61,766 nt of DNA from an uncultured Bacteroidales bacterium (lineage in GTDB: Bacteria; Bacteroidota; Bacteroidia; Bacteroidales; UBA932). The stretch spans positions 1 through 61,766 of the forward strand of contig ONDF01000023.1 of the NCBI GenBank assembly GCA_900316525.1. The letters run 5' to 3'. Below the pieces are notes generated by a model, which had not been told where the DNA came from, searched no databases, and worked only from the letters and a program-made list of their open reading frames with translations. The position numbers were made by a program, and so were the translations under genes. Positions 58,452 to 61,766 of this stretch are shown here, one piece after another (the stretch's first letter is position 1; each line of letters starts with the position of its first letter).

Positions 58452-60596
58452 ATGAAGGACATTTACGTGAGGCATGTCGCCGCCCTGCTTCAAGTGAAGG
58501 ACTGGCAGGTGGAGAATTGCGCGGAACTCTTCGCGGAGGGTTGCACGATTCCCTTCATCAGCCGGTACCGGAAGGAGCGCACCGGCGGTCTTACCGACGT
58601 GGAAGTGGCCGAGATCAAGCACTGGACCGAGGTGTTCACGGAGATGGAGAAGCGCAAGGCCTCCATCCTGGGCACCGTCGAGGAGCAGGGAAAGCTGACG
58701 CCCGAACTCCGGGAACAGATTGAGAACTGCGTGAGTTCCAGTATCTTGGAGGATCTCTATCTGCCGTTCCGTCCCAAGCGGAAGACGCGCGCCACGGTGG
58801 CCGTGGCCAAGGGCCTGGAGCCCCTGGCGGACCTCCTGTGGAGCGGGAAGTCCCGCAATCCCGAGGCCGATGCGGCCAAGTTCGTGAAAGGGGAGGTGGC
58901 CTCCGTGGACGAGGCCCTCGCCGGCGCCCGCGACATCATCGCGGAGCGCCTGTCCGAGACGGCCGTCGTGCGGGAGAACCTCCGCGGCATCTTCCGGACG
59001 CGCCGGGTGCAGTCCAAGGCGACGAAAGCCGCCCAGACGGATCCCGCCGCGGCCAAGTACCGCACGTATTTCAACTTTTCCAACCCGATCGCCAAGATTC
59101 CTTCCTACAGCCTGCTGGCCCTTCTGCGGGCGGAGAACGAGGGCTTCCTGAAGCTCTCCATCGACGCCGACGCCGAAAAGTGCGGCAACAAGATGTACTA
59201 CGACTACTGCCGGGAGAAGGGCTATCCTTCCCGGGAGTGCGGGCTGGAGATCCGGGCGGCCGTGGATGACGCCTACAAGCGTCTCCTGGAACCGTCCATC
59301 ACGAACGAGGTCCTGAAGGAGGCGAAACTCAAGGCCGACGTGGACTCCATCCGCGTTTTCGGCGAGAATCTGCGGCAGCTGCTGCTCGCGGCGCCGGTGG
59401 GGCAGAAGCGGACCCTGGCCATCGACCCGGGCTTCCGGACGGGCTGCAAGGTCGTCTGCCTGGACGAGCACGGCGGCCTGCTGCACCATACCGTCATCTT
59501 CCCGCATCCGCCGGCCGCCAAGAAGGTCCAGGCCATCATGACGGTCGCGGACCTGGTGGAAAAGTACGGGATCGAAGTGATCGCCATCGGCAACGGCACG
59601 GCCGGCCGCGAGACGGAGGAGTTCATCCGCAAGGTGGGCCTTCCCGAGAGCGTCCGGATCTTCTCCGTGAGCGAGGATGGCGCTTCCGTGTATTCCGCGT
59701 CGGACGTGGCCCGGGAGGAGTTCCCCGACGAGGACGTGACCGTCCGCGGCGCGGTCTCCATCGGCCGCCGCCTGATGGACCCGCTGGCCGAACTGGTGAA
59801 GATCGACCCGAAATCCCTGGGAATCGGCCAGTACCAGCACGATGTGGACCAGACGCTCCTGCACGAGCAGCTGGACAATACGGTGGAAAGCTGCGTGAAC
59901 AGCGTGGGCGTGAACCTGAATACGGCCAGCCCGTACCTGCTGCAGTACGTGTCCGGCATCGGCCCCACATTGGCCGACAACATCGTCGCTTACCGTGCCA
60001 AGGCAGGCGGCTACAAGTCCCGCCGGCAGCTCATGGAGGTGCCCCGCCTGGGCGAGAAAGCCTTCCAGCAGTGCGCCGGTTTCCTCCGGATCCAGGGGGC
60101 GGAGAATCCGCTTGACGGCAGCGCCGTACACCCTGAATCCTACCACATCGTGGACCGGATGGCCCGCGACCTGGGCGTGTCCACCCGCGAGCTGGTGGGC
60201 AACGCGGACCTGTGCCGGAAAATCAAGGCGCAGGATTACGTGGAGGGCGATTTCGGCCTGCCCACGGTGAACGACATCCTGAAGGAGCTCGCCAAGCCCG
60301 GCCGCGATCCGCGCGCGGAGGTCCGGGAATTCTCCTTTGCGGACGACATCCACGAGATCGACGACCTCAAGGTCGGCATGGAGCTTCCGGGCATCGTGAC
60401 GAACCTCACGGCCTTCGGCGCCTTCGTGGACATCGGCCTGCATGACAATGGCCTCATCCACGCCACCAAGATGGGGGTGCGGGGGATGGCCGACCCTTCC
60501 AAGATCCTGAAGCTGCACCAGCACGTGCAGGTGGAGGTCGTCTCCGTGGACCTGGAACGGAACCGTATCGGACTGAGATTATTAAGTAAAAACTGA
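58452..60596 (+). CDS. tex: Tex family RNA-binding transcription accessory protein
   Basis: 714 residues, full length. N-terminal helical domain (IPFISRYRKERTGGLTDVEV), YqgF-like RNase H fold about 320-440 (LAIDPGFRTGCKVVCLDEHG), helix-hairpin-helix region about 480-550 (VNLNTASPYLLQYVSGIGPT), and a C-terminal S1 domain from about 640 (GIVTNLTAFGAFVDIGLHDN). Tex binds RNA and influences transcription in several pathogens. It starts 3 bases after the STAS gene and is probably read in the same transcript. Confidence 0.95.
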   Translation: MKDIYVRHVAALLQVKDWQVENCAELFAEGCTIPFISRYRKERTGGLTDVEVAEIKHWTEVFTEMEKRKASILGTVEEQGKLTPELREQIENCVSSSILEDLYLPFRPKRKTRATVAVAKGLEPLADLLWSGKSRNPEADAAKFVKGEVASVDEALAGARDIIAERLSETAVVRENLRGIFRTRRVQSKATKAAQTDPAAAKYRTYFNFSNPIAKIPSYSLLALLRAENEGFLKLSIDADAEKCGNKMYYDYCREKGYPSRECGLEIRAAVDDAYKRLLEPSITNEVLKEAKLKADVDSIRVFGENLRQLLLAAPVGQKRTLAIDPGFRTGCKVVCLDEHGGLLHHTVIFPHPPAAKKVQAIMTVADLVEKYGIEVIAIGNGTAGRETEEFIRKVGLPESVRIFSVSEDGASVYSASDVAREEFPDEDVTVRGAVSIGRRLMDPLAELVKIDPKSLGIGQYQHDVDQTLLHEQLDNTVESCVNSVGVNLNTASPYLLQYVSGIGPTLADNIVAYRAKAGGYKSRRQLMEVPRLGEKAFQQCAGFLRIQGAENPLDGSAVHPESYHIVDRMARDLGVSTRELVGNADLCRKIKAQDYVEGDFGLPTVNDILKELAKPGRDPRAEVREFSFADDIHEIDDLKVGMELPGIVTNLTAFGAFVDIGLHDNGLIHATKMGVRGMADPSKILKLHQHVQVEVVSVDLERNRIGLRLLSKN

Positions 60597-60601
60597 GACA
60601 G

Positions 60602-61138
60602 ATGAAAAAGATTGTATTGTTGATGGCGGCCCTTGCGGCGGCCTTTGTAGCGCAAGCGAAAGATTTTGAGGTGAAGTCTCCGGACGGCAAGATCGTCGTC
60701 ACGGTGGCCAGTGGGGAACACGTCTCTTACTCCATCGAAAGGGAGGGTGTCAAGCTGCTGGCCCCTTCCCGGATCTCGATGATGCTGATCGGCGGTTACA
60801 TGTACGGCGGCCGGAGCAATTTCAAGGCCTCCGTCAAGCGCGTGGATCAGACGATTCCGGCCAGGAACTTCAAGCGGGCCCAGGTCCGCGACCGTTATAA
60901 CGAGCTGACCCTCTCCACGGACACGTACAGCATCGTGTTCCGCGCGTATGACGACGGCGTCGCCTATCGCTTCGTTGCCGGCGGCAAGGCCGGCGAGTTC
61001 GCAGTCGCCTACGAGCAGGCGGAATTCGCCTTCCCGTACGACTATCCGGCTTATGTCCCTTACGTGGCGCGTGACAACTCCACCTTCGACGCGCAGTATT
61101 TCAACTCGTTCGAGAACACCTACGCGCACCATATCATC
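60602..61138 (+). CDS. GH97 glycoside hydrolase, N-terminal part only (broken at junction)
   Basis: The ORF 60602-61675 (357 residues) is a chimera; this entry covers its first 179 residues. Signal peptide MKKIVLLMAALAAAFVAQA, then the GH97 N-terminal beta-sandwich: DFEVKSPDGKIVVTVASGEH, NELTLSTDTYSIVFRAYDDG, VAYRFV and DYPAYVPYVARDN, ending FNSFENTYAHH. GH97 enzymes (SusB type alpha-glucosidase or alpha-galactosidase) are about 650-700 residues, so the whole catalytic barrel is missing. Past about residue 178 the sequence belongs to another family. It follows tex by 5 bases. Confidence 0.85.
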
Positions 61139-61165
61139 TCCAAGTGGGAGAAGGGCCGCTCCATG
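61130..61165. other. Junction between Bacteroidota GH97 sequence and Firmicutes-like sequence
   Basis: Codons for FENTYAHH (GH97) run directly into codons for ISKWEKGRSMPD (XRE HTH). GH97 proteins also carry a similar SEW/SKW-K-R block at this point, so 61133-61159 may be microhomology shared by both sources. Base composition drops downstream of about 61250. Confidence 0.7.
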
Positions 61166-61675
61166 CCTGACGTGGCGCTCTTTGAACCTTTGTGCCGCGA
61201 GCTCGAGATCAGCGTCGCCGAGCTCCTGGCCGGCCGGAAAATCGAAGAGGAAGCCAAACAAACTGTCACCGAACAGATGCTGATCGAAGAGATCGGCAAG
61301 AACAAACTTGTCGGGCTTCAAATCTTTCTTATGTTCAACGTTTTGATCAGTATGCTGCTGATCAACGGTCCGCTGCTCATTCCCATGCTAAGACCGTATT
61401 CGATCCTCTTTGTCGCCCTCGGCGTGATCGAAGCAGCGTTAACCATCTATTTCGATATCGCGCTTCCCGCCAGAAGAACCCGCCAAAACGCCTATCTGCC
61501 AAGCATCCTCTACGCGATTGCTTTGTTTGCCACGCTGGGCATCATCAGCTACGTGAAAGCCGAAGGCCAAGGCATCGAACTAAGCCAAATCCTCTTATCC
61601 CCCGGACTTCCCTGCCTTGCAGTCATCGCCGGAACATGCATCGGCACCTACACCAGACGGAGGAGAGAGGAGTGA
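61139..61675 (+). pseudogene. C-terminal part of an XRE-type membrane regulator (Firmicutes-like), lacking its own start
   Basis: This is the second half of the chimeric ORF. SKWEKGRSMPDVALFEPLCR, then ELEISVAELLAG, is the second half of an XRE helix-turn-helix as found in many Clostridia and Bacilli. A charged linker (RKIEEEAKQTVTEQMLIEEI) and about four hydrophobic segments follow (LQIFLMFNVLISMLLINGPL; YSILFVALGVIEAALTIYF; LPSILYAIALFATLGIISYV; LAVIAGTCIGTY). The first HTH helices and a start codon are absent. Codon use is less GC-rich than in all genes to the left. Confidence 0.75.
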
Positions 61676-61701
61676 AACACATAAACCCTATCCGAAGACA
61701 G

Positions 61702-61766
61702 AAACCCCCATGCACACCCTCTCTCCTTGCTCCTCATGCTTCGTCGAGAGGGTGTGCGTGGGGTTT
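61702..61766. repeat. Long inverted repeat at the right end (possible terminator)
   Basis: The arm 61702-61723 is complementary to 61746-61766: a perfect 12-base inner stem (GCACACCCTCTC with GAGAGGGTGTGC), then one G-U pair, more pairs and one bulged C, closing with AAA/TTT at the window edge. The loop is 22 bases. It lies 26 bases past the chimeric ORF stop and could be an intrinsic terminator of the foreign segment, if more T follow, or a contig-end palindrome. Confidence 0.6.

Noticed and set aside
1..61766. tRNA, rRNA, CRISPR array, prophage or insertion sequence
   Set aside because: Spacers were read for T-loop and repeat-spacer patterns and proteins for transposase or phage motifs; none were found.

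Overview
The window is GC-rich bacterial DNA that reads as Bacteroidota, most likely Bacteroidales from a gut or rumen-type habitat. The evidence is: many promoters of the phylum-specific TAnnTTTG (-7) type, few Shine-Dalgarno sequences, many lipoproteins, and phylum-typical families (DUF3276 PUR-alpha-like, DUF4251, DUF5606, DUF6340-like, long-form NusB, GSCFA, GH92, GH97, DUF1080, Gfo/Idh with Tat signal). No rRNA, tRNA, IS element, prophage or CRISPR array was seen. No stretch longer than about 300 bases lacks a gene; the longest gap (20661-20921) holds a 6S-like RNA. The first gene runs off the left edge, and the last 630 bases look foreign.

Layout. 1-4800 (minus): type Vd patatin autotransporter followed by an MscS-like channel. 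4836-7602 (plus): ABC ATPase, permease, YtrA-type GntR regulator and a DUF2807 lipoprotein under one consensus promoter with an operator-like dyad. 7674-8460 (minus): aquaporin Z. 8510-10891 (plus): AraC-type protein carrying a translated repeat, Ffh, DUF4251 lipoprotein. 10888-14978: GSCFA protein (minus), divergent 5'-nucleotidase lipoprotein and alpha/beta hydrolase (plus). 14983-21514 (minus): CPA2 antiporter, DsbD, RNase Y, 6S RNA, ZapA, coiled-coil partner. 21573-24950 (minus): two purine nucleoside phosphorylase paralogues, an MTA/SAH-type deaminase and DUF3276. 24972-34491 (plus): nusB-yajC-ybbR-coaE, DUF5606, rimO, DUF6340-like lipoprotein, YgiQ-type radical SAM protein, a small acidic protein and a ClC protein.

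34532-53421 (plus) is an accessory, mostly exported hydrolase region: M28 peptidase, EEP-GDPD fusion, RidA, TerB/J-domain protein, GH92 mannosidase, nucleotide pyrophosphatase/phosphodiesterase, GH78, then a compact operon of Tat-exported Gfo/Idh oxidoreductase, HEAT-DUF1080 fusion, Tat-exported metallophosphatase and a second GH78. No SusC/SusD pair is present. The last operon suggests oxidation-dependent (3-keto) cleavage of a rhamnosylated, possibly phosphorylated glycoside.

53434-60596 (plus) is a tight operon joining a stand-alone (p)ppGpp synthetase domain, a stand-alone HD (p)ppGpp-hydrolase-like protein, a small kinase-fold protein, a dCache-SpoIIE-HATPase switch protein, a STAS protein and Tex. 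It is the best candidate for an undescribed regulatory system. Directly after it an ORF starts as GH97 and changes, near 61130-61165, into the C-terminal part of a Firmicutes-like XRE membrane regulator. That is either an assembly chimera or a recombination junction, and the window ends in a long inverted repeat.
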